Part shown: positions 23,307-32,377 of the stretch, piece after piece
Position numbering within the stretch: the first letter of the stretch is position 1
Layout of the letters: each line of letters opens with the position of its first letter
Assembly (NCBI GenBank): GCA_963573385.1
Contig: CAUYLG010038538.1
Coordinates: 1-64,000, forward strand
Reading direction: 5' to 3'
Length of the DNA stretch: 64,000 bases
Source of the DNA: Cacajao melanocephalus
Taxonomy: Eukaryota > Chordata > Mammalia > Primates > Pitheciidae
Translations under genes and position numbers: made by a program
The notes under the pieces: model-generated
What the model was told of the DNA's origin: nothing
The model's database searches: none
The model's input: only the letters and a program-made list of their open reading frames with translations

Positions 23307-25076
23307 AAACATTGTAGGAGACTGTGTTACTTCAGAGCAGTGAGTGAACTGGACCCCTCCCACTTGCTAAAATCTGTCTTACAGCTTCTCTTAAATCCAT
23401 TAAGGAGAAAGCACCAGGCACAGAGGCTGCCAGGCCTGTGTGGGATCGCAGGAGTCCCGGAGGTATCTGTAGAAAGTGGCCCGGCCAAATTAAACGGCAC
23501 TGTGTCCAGCTTTCTCCAAACCTGCTCCCTCTCTCTTTCTATTGTCTCTCTTGGCCAAGTTGCCTGCAGCACCACAGGGCGCTGAACCAGAGTGCCTGGC
23601 CCATTGGCTTGCCAGCTGTGCATGCATACCAGCCATGAACGGAGCCCGCAGGAGCACCCCCGTGCAGTCCCAGAGGCGGCACCGGGCAAACGCCGTCTGC
23701 AGAAACCAGAGGGCCAGCCATGCACAGAGGTTGCCAGCTGTGGTGGTGCAAGGTCACAAATGCAGGCACTGCCCTGCCTCCAAGTAGCCCAGCTAGATTT
23801 AAAGGTACAGGCACCCCCAAGCCCACTGGGAAGCCCAACAGCCCCCAGGGCCACAGGGAGCCAGGCGAGCCTCCCTGGCATCCAGGTGTGAGCCGGGCTC
23901 CCCACTGTCTGCCAGGCATGGCATTTTTATTCAGGTGATGCTTAAGGGAGCCCGGTGGAGCCCAGTGCATTGAAAGAGTGGCCCGAGGCCCATTTTCAGG
24001 AGAAGGCAGTGGCACAGGGAGGGGCTCAATGTGTGCACATGGTCCCAGCGGACTCCATGGTGGACCACCATTGCGGGGGTGGGGGGCACACTTTCCTCGG
24101 CATGCGCATAGCAGAGGCTGCCAATGGCTCTGCCTGTGTGGAATATATCTGGCTTTCAGACTCACAGTGGTGAGTGGTTTTTTTCTTTCTGACCCACGCC
24201 TCCTGGGTCCAAATTTCCATGAGACAGACTTCTTCCTAGCAGCCCATGGCATGGGAGCAGCCTGCTAGCACAGTGGCTAGGGTGTAGGTCTAGCAGCTGC
24301 AAGGTTGGCGGTTCAAATCCCCAGGTAGGGTCAGGCTTAAATGGGGGACCCTTTTGGGGAGTCCAGGAACTGGAGGCTATAGGACATTGTGTTTTTTTGT
24401 CACTGACAAATTTTCCAATCCAACTGAATGGTGCCAGAACCTAATAATGTACAATTTGTCTTGCCTAGGATTGGCTCTCCGTACGGCAGAACTTCTCCAT
24501 CTAGAAGACCATAGTCAATCTGGGTCCAAGGCTCAAATAGTTAATTGCGGGCCCCACAACCCTAGGGCATTTTCCTATAATGGAAAGGGGTGGGGGAGGA
24601 GGCACAGGTCCTAAGGGCATTGTTTTGGCTTTGTTCCACATGGCCATCCAGCCTTAAGATTGCTGTGCTCAGAGGTCCCCTGCTAGAATTTTACCCTCCT
24701 AGGGCAGTTTTATAGTCAGGCCTATGTTAATTGAACTCTTGCTAGGGAATATTGGTACCCATCACCCAAGCCTCACTGACCTAGCTCAGGGATGCACTGG
24801 TATGAACCACCAATCCTGGCAGTCCCCAAATCCTTATGGTCATCAATGGGGACACATAGACAGTGAGTGTATGTGCCACGGTGCTGGTAAGTGTAATTAA
24901 ACTCAGCAAATGGAAAGCCCCAAAAGATAATCAATCGCGCATCTTGGACACAAGAAAATTATGAGGTGGTATAACTGGGGGACACCCCATGGCTAACACT
25001 ATTACTGGGGGATGCCCCAGGCTTAATGTTTGCAGGGAATAACCAGGGATGCAGGCATTACTGTGTTCGATTTCAG
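23307..25076 (+). other. HERV pre-gag leader, GC-rich, with degenerate internal repeats
   Basis: About 1.8 kb separates the primer-binding-site candidate from gag, similar to the long pre-gag region of ERV9/HERV-W-like elements. 23400-24250 is clearly richer in GC than the flanks, which explains long open frames on both strands there (one of 237 codons on the minus strand, 23539-24252). None resembles a protein family. A gcacagaggctgccagg-type motif recurs at 23418, 23722 and about 24111. Two GGGG-NNN-CCCC units lie near 24978-25020. A tRNA-like A-box/B-box segment is listed separately. Confidence 0.7.
24262..24355 (+). ncRNA. tRNA-like segment with A box, B box and T4 (possible Pol III unit)
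   Basis: tagcacagtgg (24266-24276) fits the tRNA A-box pattern TRGCNNAGYNG. ggttcaaatcc (24310-24320) fits the B box with one common change. A TTTT run follows at 24352-24355. The D stem can pair (gcac with gtgt, loop with GG). An outer stem of six pairs is possible between agcctg (about 24260-24265) and caggct (about 24332-24337), although tRNA spacing is not kept. I could not build a good anticodon arm, and the T stem is only partly paired, so this is not a normal tRNA gene. It may be a tRNA-derived segment carried by the retrovirus family or a chance match. Confidence 0.35.
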
Positions 25077-26580
25077 ATAGGTGCTACTCTTCCCAAGGCA
25101 AAGTCTCCTTTAAAGTGCATCCTGGACAACTGAGACCAATTTAACACACAATCTTTAAAGAAGAAGCAGCTCATTTTTCTCTGCCAAACAATGTGACTGT
25201 GATACCCTCTGCCGAGTGGAAAAACCTGGCCTCCTAAGTGTAGATTATAATAGCATTCTACAATTAGACCTGTTTTGTAAGAGCTAAGATAAATGGTTTG
25301 AGGTCCCCTATGTGCAAGTTTTTTTTTTTTCTCTCTAAGGAATAATCCTCAGTTATGTAAGGCCTGTACCCCATACCCTACTAAGCCCTCCGCAGGACTA
25401 CCGCCACATTTAGGACTCCCTGTGGCTCCTCCCACTACCAATGCTGACCAGGCCTCCTCAGCTCCAATAACCCAAAGGGAGCCAGGGGAGGCAGAAACAG
25501 CCAAAGCATCTCAGGCTACTAGGATGCCCAGATTCTGCCCCCTAAGGGCAGTAGGAGGAAAATTTGTCCCAACCAAGGTACACACTCCCTTTTCACTTTC
25601 TAACTTAAAGCAGATCAAGGCAAACTTAAGAAAATTTTCAGATGACCCAGACAAGTACACAGATGTTCTGCAGGGCCTGGGTCAGTCCTTTGAATTAGAT
25701 TGGAAAGATATCATGCTATTGCTTAGTCAAACCCTAACCAGTAATGAGAGAGAGGCTGCTCTAGCAGTGGCTCAAGAGTTTGAGGACACCTGGTACCTTG
25801 TCAAATACATGACCAAATGACACCAGAGGAAAAGGATAGATTTCCTACAGGTAGACAAGCAGTCCCTAGCACCGACCCTTGCTGGGATCCTGACTCAGAA
25901 CGGGGGGACTGGAGTTGTAGGCACCTCTTGACCTGCATTCTTGAGGGATTAATGTGAACTAGAAAGAGGCCCATGAACTATGCAAAGTTATCCACTATAA
26001 CTCAGGGAAAGGAAGAAAACCCAACAGCCTTCCTTAAGCAATTGCAGGAGGCCTTAAGAAATTACACTCTTCTGTCACCAGATTCCATCAAGGGGCAGTT
26101 AATACTAAAGGAGAAGTTTATTATGCAATCAGCAGCTGACATTAGGAGGAAGCTCCAGAAGCTGGCCCTGGGGCCAGAACAGAGTCTAGAACATTACTAA
26201 ATCTAGCAAACTCGTTATTTTATAAAAAAGACGGGGAGAAACAGGCTGAAAGGAATAGGAGAGACCAGAGAAAAGCCACAGCCCTAGTCATGTCCTTCAG
26301 GCAAGCAGACCCAAGGGGCTCAAAGGAAGGAAAGGCTTGGGTTAGCTGCCAGCCTGGCAGAGCTTGTTATCACTGTGGCCCAATGGGACACTTCATAAGA
26401 AATTATCCCCAGAGAAATAGACCACCACCTCATCCTTGCCCACTGTGCCAAGGGAATCACTGAAAAGCACACTGTCCCAGGGAACAAAGGTTCCCAAGGC
26501 CTAAGGTGGCTAACCAGATGATCCAACGGCAAGACTGAGGGTGCCTGGGGCAACTGCCAGCACAAGCCATCATCCTCACA
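25077..26580 (+). pseudogene. HERV gag pseudogene
   Basis: Gag builds the viral core. A matrix-like start is seen from 25077, where the position expected for the initiator ATG reads ATA. It is followed by a GATLPKAKSPLK-like stretch and an early TGA. The capsid begins about 25510. The frame 25422-25820 includes PFSLSNLKQIKANLRKFSDD and DWKDIMLLLSQTL. After stops and a frame change, the capsid C-terminus (25973-26200) shows KLSTITQGKEENPTAFL and SAADIRRKLQKLALGPEQ. Two zinc knuckles follow at about 26358-26480. The first reads C-x2-C-x4-H-x4-Y, so its last Cys is lost, and the second has a stop right after its His. The region cannot encode a working Gag. Confidence 0.9.
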
Positions 26581-26582
26581 TA

Positions 26583-26900
26583 GCCCCAGGTAAAGCTGAC
26601 CATAGAGGGCCAGGAGGTCAATCTTCTGGACACTGGTGTGTCTTTCTCCATCTTACTCTTCTGTCCTGGATCATTGTCCTTCAAATCTGTAACTGTCCAA
26701 AGAGTCCTAGGACAAGCAGTCTCCCAATATTTCTCTCAGCCCTAAGCTGTAACTGCGGGGATATTCTCATCTCCCATGCCTTCCTCATCATGCCAGAAAG
26801 TCCCACTCCCTTACTAGGGCAGGACCTGTCAGCCAGAGCAGGAACCAATATCTAGATGAACATCATCAGGGAGGAAATCCCCCTCTGTTGCCCATTATTT
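26583..26900 (+). pseudogene. HERV protease pseudogene
   Basis: The frame starting near 26583 reads QVKLTIEGQEVNLLDTGVSF. It keeps the aspartic-protease active-site triad Asp-Thr-Gly (about 26625-26633) and then SVTVQRVLGQAV. Stops follow from about 26745. The protease would cleave Gag-Pol as a dimer. It follows gag directly in the same direction, as in gammaretrovirus-like elements, with a TAG just before it at about 26580. That TAG may be the ancestral gag stop or a later mutation. Confidence 0.8.
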
Positions 26901-28800
26901 CAAAAAAGGATTAATCCTGAGGTTTGGGCAATGGACGAACAATTTGGACAGGCAAAGAATGCATGCCCAATTTGCATGAGGCTAAAGGATCCCACCTCCG
27001 TTCCTTACCAAAGACAGTACCCACTAAGACTGGATGCCAAAAAGGGGCTACAGGATATTGTAAAGAACTTAAAAGCTCAGAGTCAAGTAAAGCCCTTGTA
27101 ATACTCCAATTTTAGGAGTACAAAAACCTAATGGACAATGGAGGATGGTGTAAAATCCCAGGCTTATTAATGAAGCTGTGATTCCTTTATATCCAGGTGT
27201 AACTCACACCTACACCTTGCTCTCTCAAATACCGGGATAGGCACAATAATTTATGGTCCTGGACCTTAAAGATGTCTTTTTCTGTGTTCCATTACATCCT
27301 GACTCCCAGTTTCTGTTCCCCTTTAAAGATCCTTTAGACCAAAATTCTCAGCTCACCTGGACAGTGTTACCCCTGGGCTTTTGAGATAGTCCCCACCTGT
27401 TTAGCCAGGCTCTAGCTCAGGACCTTAGTAATTTTTCACATCCAGGTACCCTGGTTCTTCAATACATGGATGACTTACTTTTAACGGTAAACTCAGAAAC
27501 CCAATGTCAGCAGGCCACCCAGGACCTCCTAAACTTCCTTGCCATCTGCGGATATAAGGTTTCCAAACCAAAAGCCCAACTTTGTAGGCAAGAGACAAAA
27601 TATCTAGGGCTTGTCTTGTCTAAGGGCACTCAGGCCCTTAATAAAGAATGTCTTCAACCATACTGGCCTTTCCCAACCCAAAGACCTTAAAACAGTTGCA
27701 GGGATTCTTAGGAATAGCTGGTTTCTGCTGATTGTAAATTCCCAGGTATGGCAAAATACCAAAACCTCTATACACGCTGATTAAGGAAACCCAAAAAACT
27801 AACACCCATCTAATACTACGGGACCCTATAGCTGAGGCAGCCTTTCAGACCCTGAAGCAGGCACTGCTGCAGGCTCCAGCTCTAAGCCTTCCTACGGGAA
27901 CCCCTTCTCCCTATATGTTACGAAAAAGTCACAAGTGGCACTGGGGGTTCTCACCCAGACTCGGGGGAGCACGCCACAACCAGTGGCATACCTAAGTAAG
28001 GAAACTGATGCAGTAGCAAAAGGCTGGCCACACTGCTTGTGAGTCATAGACACAGTGGCTATACTGGTCTCGGAAGCTGTTAAAATAGTGCAAGGGAAAA
28101 ATCTAACTGTATGGAATTCACATGATGTAGCTGGAATTCTGGCCTCTAAAGGAGGGTTATGGCTGTCTGACAATTGCCTACTCAAATATCAGACCTTAAT
28201 GCTCAAAGGACCTGTACTTCAGCTGCACACATGTGCAGCCCTCAACCCAGCTACTTTTCTTCCTGAGGAAGGGGCAGACACAGAACATGACTGTCAGCAG
28301 GTTATAGCTCGGAACTATGTGGCTCAAGAGAATCTCTTAAAAACTCCTCTAGCCAATCCTGACCTTAACCTATACACTGACAGATGTTCCTTTATGGAAA
28401 ATAGAGTTTGAGAAGCAGGATATGCAGTAGTCAGTGATCGAACAGTGCTTGAAAGTAATTCCCTTCCTCCTGGAACTAGCACCCAGCTGTTAGAACTAGT
28501 AGCCTTCACTCGAGCTCTAAAATTAGGAAAAGGAAAGAGAATAAACATACACACAGATTCCAAATATGCTCACCTGGTTCTGCATGCCCCTACTGCCATA
28601 TGGAAGGAAAGAGAGTTCCTAACCTCAGCAGGAACTCCCATTCAATATCATAAGGAAATTTTAGACTTATTACAAGCTGTCCAAGAACACAAAGAGGTAC
28701 CAGTCTTACCCAGCCAGGGTCACCAGAAAGAGGATGAGAAGGAAGCTGAGGGCAATCGCTGAGCTAACCTAGAAGCAAAAACGGCAGCTAGACAAGAATT
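26901..28800 (+). pseudogene. HERV pol: reverse transcriptase and RNase H pseudogene
   Basis: The RT is readable in pieces. The first catalytic Asp sits in [18 protein letters not shown] (about 27259-27312), followed by an LPLGF block (about 27367) and then QYMDDLLL (27460-27483), all in one frame. The thumb and connection continue to about 28000 with stops. RNase H (about 28370-28780) keeps the first Asp (TDRCSF), the Glu (LLELVAFTRAL) and the second Asp (HTDSKYA). The last Asp position reads Asn in NR-stop-AN near 28755-28768. Multiple stops and frame changes make it inactive. It would have copied viral RNA to DNA and removed the RNA strand. Confidence 0.92.
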
Positions 28801-29960
28801 TATAGAAGGACGTTTAATATGGGAAACACCTCTCCAGGGAACTAGATATCAGTACGCATTGGAAGAGATGGAGTGGGCAATCTCCCAGGGACATAATCTT
28901 CTTCCTTCAGGATGGCTAGCTACTGAAAAGGGAGAAGTATTCCTACCTGCTGCCAGCCAGTGGAAAGTACTTAACACCCTACATCAAACTTTCCATATGG
29001 GTATAGAGAATACATACCTAATGGCCAAATCTATATTTTCAGAAAAAGGTCTCTTCAAGGCTGTCCAACAAATAGTCAAAGGATGTGAAATATGCCAGAA
29101 AAATATTCCTTTGGCACATTGCAAAGTTCCTCCTGGGGAACAGCAAGCCAGTCATTATCCAGGTGGGGACTGGCAAATGGACTTTACCCATATGCCTAAG
29201 TCTCAGGGATATCAATATCTGCTAGTATGTGTAGCTACCTACCTAAACTGGGTTGAGGCTTTCCCCTGTAGAACAGAAAAAGCCCAGAAGTAATAAAAGT
29301 CCTGATTAATGAAATAATCCCTAGATTTGGACTCCCTTGCTGTCTTCAAAGCAATAACAGCCCTGCCTTCAAAGCTGCAGTGACCCAAGGAATTTCCGAA
29401 GCGTTGGGAATACAGTATCATCTCCACTGTGCTTGGAGGCCTCAGTCCTCAGGAAAAGTGGAAAAGATGAAAGAAATTCTTAAGAGACACCTAAAAATCT
29501 GGCACAGGAAACCCACCTCCCGTGGCCTTCTCTACTACCAATAGCACTCTTAAGGGCTCAAAACTCTCCTCAGAAAATAGGACTCAGCCCCTATGAGATG
29601 CTTTGGACAGCCCTTTCTTACTAATAATCTTGTATTAGACAAGGAAACAGCAAATCTAATAAAAGATATGACCCCCTTGGCTAAGTACCAACAGGTTCTT
29701 AAGACCTTACCTGAAGGATACCCTAGAGAAAAAGGGAAAAAGTTGTTCTGCTCTGGAGACTTGGTGCTTGTTAAGTCTCTCCCCTCAGACTCTCCCTCTC
29801 TAGGCCCATCTTTGGAAGGATGATTTTCGGTTTTTCTGTCTACCCCAATGACAGTTTAGGTGGTGGAAATTACTCATGAATTCATCACACTCCACTAAAG
29901 CCTTGGACACCTCCTGAAGAAAATCATAGGCCCTCCATTCCGCAGCCTAAAGATCCAGAA
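28801..29960 (+). pseudogene. HERV integrase pseudogene with active-site change
   Basis: The N-terminal zinc domain shows H-x3-H (LHQTFH, about 28978-28995) and C-x2-C (CEICQ, about 29083-29097). The catalytic core has the first Asp in WQMDFTHMP (GAC at 29180-29182). A frameshift near 29283-29300 interrupts it. In the next frame the second catalytic position, in LQSNNSPAF, is Asn (AAT at 29353-29355). The Glu in SSGKVEK (GAA at 29461-29463) is exactly 36 codons on, as a DD35E core requires. The C-terminal part runs through ORFs near 29593-29823. The protein would insert viral DNA. This copy could not. Confidence 0.9.
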
Positions 29961-30791
29961 GATGACCCTTTGTACACCTACCTGTAAGCCATTAAAAAAT
30001 CTACCATTGCTCTTCTTACAGGATCCCCAGGAAAGTAACTGCTCATAAGTCTAATTTATATCCTGGCATTAACAGGACTATCACTCTTAACTTTGCTTTC
30101 TGTAACCAAACTCTCAAACTCCAATTATTCCTTTCATAGCTGTGGGGGAAAGCCGGAATAATAGGTAAACCTGGCACTGGCATTAAAAAAAAGTTACTAC
30201 CTCTACTCAGTTTTAATATAAGATATATCAGGAGTTAAATAATAACATTAAAAAGGTTGCTAATTCTCTCTGCAGTGGCAGCTCACTTTGCAGAAACACC
30301 TTAACTCTTGAGCTGCCATGGCTCTTCAAAGTAGAAGGGCCCTAAATCTGCTAACAGCTGAGAAAGAAGGAATCTCTTTCTAGGAAAATAATGCTGCTAC
30401 TTTATAAAGCAATTAAGTGTTGTCTTAAAGTTAAAAAAAAAAACCTCAGGAATCAAATACAGGGCTAATAAAAAACCTTCAAGAAATAGAATCAAGAAGT
30501 TTGTTTAACAACTGGCGGTCCTGGCTCTATCCTCTCCTAGGCCTGTTCATAACCATTCTATTATTGTTGGCCTCTGGGCTTCTCATCTTTAACCTTCTTG
30601 TCACATTCGTTTCTTCTAAAATTAAAACCATAAGGCCACAAATAATCCTGCAAATGGAACCTCGGATATCCTTGGCTCATGAACTGTATCGTGGACCTCT
30701 GGATCAACCTGCACCTCTAAAAGACTCTCCTCTGGAGGATACCTCAAGTGCAGGGCCTCTTCTCTGCCCCAATTCAGCAGGAAGTAGCTAA
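29961..30791 (+). pseudogene. HERV env remnant: TM subunit kept, SU almost absent
   Basis: Only about 150-200 bp lie between the end of pol and TM-like sequence, whereas SU usually needs more than 1 kb, so most of SU is deleted. From about 30150 a decayed fusion-peptide and heptad-like stretch is readable in pieces. LQSRRALNLLTAEKEGIS (about 30324-30377) is the immunosuppressive-domain region. In the CX6CC motif that follows, the first Cys is replaced by Ser and CCYF remains (about 30392-30403) after stops. The frame 30501-30791 encodes NNWRSWLYPLLGL, a hydrophobic anchor (about residues 10-37) and a cytoplasmic tail. No fusion-competent protein can be made. Confidence 0.85.
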
Positions 30792-30836
30792 AGAGCAATC
30801 AGTGCCCATGTCCCAGCAGCAGCTGGACTTTCCTGT

Positions 30837-30849
30837 TCAGATGGGGAAC
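30837..30849 (+). promoter_or_regulatory. Weak polypurine tract
   Basis: gatggggaac directly precedes the 3' LTR start, where the plus-strand primer is expected. It is short and interrupted by a T and a C, so it is a decayed or atypical tract. Confidence 0.45.
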
Positions 30850-31554
30850 TGAGAGACTATGTTAACTTCTCTTCCAAGGTGTTAACTTCTCTTCCCGGGT
30901 CCACAAGGGGTGTAGTTTCAAAGGCAAGAACTTCCCAGTGCCATGCCTCCACCCACCTCCCCATCCGGAAACCTAGAGTTCTTTGTCTAACTTTCCTGTG
31001 CATGGGCTAGGTAGACAGCCCAGGTGATCTTCTTTGGTTCAGAAAGCCCCCCAAAAGCTCCAAGGGAGGAGGCTTTGATTGCGGGCCAGGCAACCAATCC
31101 AATATCAGAGTCAAAGATCAATCACTCCAGAGGAAATTTGGAAAAGCTCCTCTCACTCAAGTTGGATGAGAGCTTGAATGGGGCGAGAGTAACTCGAAGG
31201 TTAAAATCCCCCCTACTCCCTTACCTATACGGACTCCATCTCTGGATCCCCTCCTGCAACAGTGTGGGAGCGCTCTCTCTCTCTCTCTCTCCCCCCAGCC
31301 CCCCTCTCTCTCTGCCCGATAAATCGCTTTCTGCAAAACTCTCTGGGTCCAACACTTACTTAAATGAGCGTACTGCACCACCAGGGCCCTCTCCCCATTC
31401 TTTGGGTCCATGATATTTATTTGAATGGTAAGCTCACAGTGCCTCCGGAGCCCTTTTCCCCATTCCTGGGGTGAGAGAGGCCAAGGACCTGGGTACATCA
31501 GAGTAGGGAACTGGAAGCAACTTCGGGATGCCCCCGCTCCCTCCGCCATTTACA
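30850..31554 (+). repeat. 3' LTR of the HERV, with an internal duplication
   Basis: It starts tgagagactatgttaac and ends ccatttaca. A poly(A)-signal-like gataaa lies at 31318-31323 after a CT-rich block. Two tandem units each starting gggtcc and ending in a cccattc motif (31345-31403 and 31404-31467) replace the single unit of the 5' LTR. Substitutions and this duplication separate the two LTRs. Confidence 0.92.
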
Positions 31555-31976
31555 CAACCCTTAATGCTACTATTTTTTCCAAATTTCATTTTTCCTAATT
31601 TCAAGCTAATGTGTCCTTTACTCTGCATCATTTGGAGAGCTTCCCCCACCCCACCCCCCATAGATTCTTAAGCCATAGCAAAGACATTTTAGAAAGAGGA
31701 ACCAAGCAACTTAAGAGAGGCAGGGAGACCAGACCTCCCTTACGGATACCATAGAAGAGGTGTCCACATGGCTGGGAGGTTGGAATATTCACTTCTGATG
31801 GCCCTTTTAAGTAACAGACATGGTGATTCTCCTGATACCTTTTTATTTCCCTAAGTTATATACGGATATAATTCATCGAAAAAGAAAGAATTTTCTAAAG
31901 GTCTGTGTGCCACGAGACTGAAGTAAACCAGGTAAGTCTATCAGTTTGTAGACAAATATTTTATCTACTTCAAAAA
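31555..31976. other. Unassigned flank of the provirus
   Basis: No recognisable gene or repeat. A C-rich run is present at about 31645-31660. Confidence 0.4.
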
Positions 31977-31986
31977 GTGATTGGGA

Positions 31987-32367
31987 TGTGGGAGCTAAAA
32001 AAACATGGGATCTCATGACTAGAGTGGAGGTAGGTTACCAGAGGCTGGGAAGTGAGGGGCAGGAAGAAGAGAAATTGGCTAATGGGTACAGAAACAGTAG
32101 GATAGAAGGAAACAAGTTCTAGCATACGATAGCACAGTAGAAACATTTAACGAAAAATTATAGTATGTTGAAAATAACTAGAACAGAAGAACTGTGATAT
32201 CCTCAACACAAAGAAAAGGTAAATGTTTGAAGTGATGGATATTGCAATTACCCTGATTTGATCATTGCACACTGCATACATGTATCAAAATATCACAAGT
32301 AGGCCAAAATGTACAACATGTACAATTATGATTTACCTATAAGAATAAAACTAAATAAAAATAAAAT
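31987..32367 (+). mobile_element. 5'-truncated L1 (L1MA-like) 3' end
   Basis: It starts tgtgggagctaaaa and continues with ggttaccagaggctgggaag, attaccctgatttgatcat and gtatcaaaatatcacaagta, then an A-rich tail. Flanking gtgattggga (31977-31986) and gtgattgtga (32368-32377) form a 10 bp target duplication with one mismatch. Confidence 0.85.
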
Positions 32368-32377
32368 GTGATTGTGA

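Larger units (their letters stand above)
22644..31554 (+). mobile_element. Class I (gamma-like) HERV provirus, full layout, all genes decayed
   Basis: Two related LTRs (22644-23284 and 30850-31554) bracket about 7.6 kb of internal DNA holding, in order, a primer-binding-site candidate, a long GC-rich leader, gag, protease, RT, RNase H, integrase, env TM and a weak polypurine tract. Gag capsid, a YMDD reverse transcriptase and DD35E integrase patterns place it among gammaretrovirus-like elements of the ERV9/HERV-W/HUERS-P neighbourhood. I do not assign a named family. Every gene has stops or frameshifts. Hand comparison of the first ~350 aligned LTR bases gives roughly thirty substitutions (8-9%), which suggests an insertion tens of millions of years old. 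I found no convincing target duplication. Confidence 0.93.

Noticed and set aside
22640..31558. Target-site duplication for the HERV
   Set aside because: The bases before 22644 (aagggtg) and after 31554 (caaccc) do not match in direct orientation at any 4-6 bp length tried.
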